DNA from: Campylorhamphus procurvoides
Lineage: Eukaryota; Chordata; Aves; Passeriformes; Dendrocolaptidae
Length of the DNA: 64,000 bases
NCBI GenBank assembly: GCA_013396655.1
Contig: WBMV01004981.1
Span: 1,997,015-2,061,014 of the forward strand
Reading direction: 5' to 3'
The notes beneath the pieces were generated by a model. It saw nothing but the letters and a program-made list of their open reading frames with translations. It made no database searches and was not told the origin of the DNA. Positions 63,748-64,000 of this stretch are shown one piece after another (position 1 is the first letter of the stretch; every line of letters starts with the position of its first letter). The translations under genes were made by a program, and so were the position numbers.

Positions 63748-63819
63748 ATGTGGCCAGAGAAGGGGCTTTTCCAGCTCCTCCGACGAATTCTGTCCTGACT
63801 CCCAGCTCATATCCCAAGG
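63748..63819 (+). CDS. Putative stalk exon of the same gene
   Basis: A 72-base segment between TTTGGTTGTAG and the strong donor GTGAGT at 63,820. In the frame set by the first exon it encodes DVAREGAFPAPPTNSVLTPS followed by SYPK and one base of a Gly codon. The length is a multiple of three and both junctions are phase 1. The Pro/Ser/Thr-rich, uncharged composition suits the luminal stem of a type II Golgi protein. Another frame is open within the exon but runs into a stop just after joining the next exon, which favours this one. Lack of a recognised homologue is the main weakness. Confidence 0.45.
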
Positions 63820-63936
63820 GTGAGTATCTGTGAATCTCTATTGACTTCACAGAATAAGCACTCTTTTTCAGTGTGTTGTTCATGTGAAATGTAACTTTAT
63901 ACTTTCCATTAATGTCCTTGTATGTGGCTAAAACAG

Positions 63937-64000
63937 GGAATGATTTCCAGAAGGCACTGGAAGTTCCAAAGGAGGCCCAGAAAGACTTGGAGAAAGCTCT
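63937..64000 (+). CDS. Putative third exon, cut by the window end
   Basis: It begins after an acceptor-like TAAAACAG and is open to the last base. Two bases (GG) complete the Gly codon left by the previous exon. Then follow NDFQKALEVPKEAQKDLEKA and a partial Leu codon. The peptide is charged and helix-prone, with hydrophobic residues spaced in a way that could form a short coiled coil or stem helix. The catalytic or functional domain, if any, lies downstream of this window. The polypyrimidine tract ahead of the acceptor is poor. Confidence 0.42.

Overview
This window looks like a stretch of bird nuclear genome, AT-rich and almost free of coding sequence. The bird call rests on many CR1 LINE fragments of several ages, several with the avian CR1 3' end (repeats of ATTCTRTG and the conserved block just before it), and on one ERVL-type endogenous retrovirus whose LTR ends in the GGTTAAACCACGACA-type terminus common in avian genomes. 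I saw no operons, tRNA or rRNA genes, CRISPR arrays or long uninterrupted cellular ORFs.

Layout. Positions 1 to about 50.8 kb are gene-desert-like sequence with scattered repeats. Younger avian CR1 pieces lie near 2.0, 9.4-9.7, 13.2-13.5, 15.2-15.4, 34.8-35.2 and 39.2-39.4 kb. Much older CR1-like copies lie near 6.9-7.2, 14.7-15.2 and 28.6-29.0 kb. There are also possible MIR/core-SINE-like remnants (11.7 and 21.5 kb), an AT-rich MITE-like block (35.3-35.6 kb), T/G-rich low-complexity tracts and several short tandem duplications. Positions 50,830-53,757 hold a decayed, internally deleted ERVL provirus: a full-length 5' LTR, a primer binding site, broken protease/reverse transcriptase remnants and only the last part of the 3' LTR. 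From 53.8 to 62.4 kb there is again gene-poor sequence with one CR1 copy and a diverged duplicated block.

The only credible cellular coding signal is at the right edge. Three short segments (63,105-63,270; 63,748-63,819; 63,937-64,000) are bounded by splice-like sites and share one open frame across two phase-1 junctions. Together they would encode the start of a type II (signal-anchor) membrane protein: a short cytosolic end, one transmembrane helix and a hydrophilic stalk. The rest of the gene lies beyond the window. I do not recognise the gene. The form suits a Golgi glycosyltransferase or sulfotransferase, but that is inference from topology only.

No dedicated multi-gene system is visible. 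The rest of the window is best read as intergenic sequence, or a very long upstream intron, with transposon debris.
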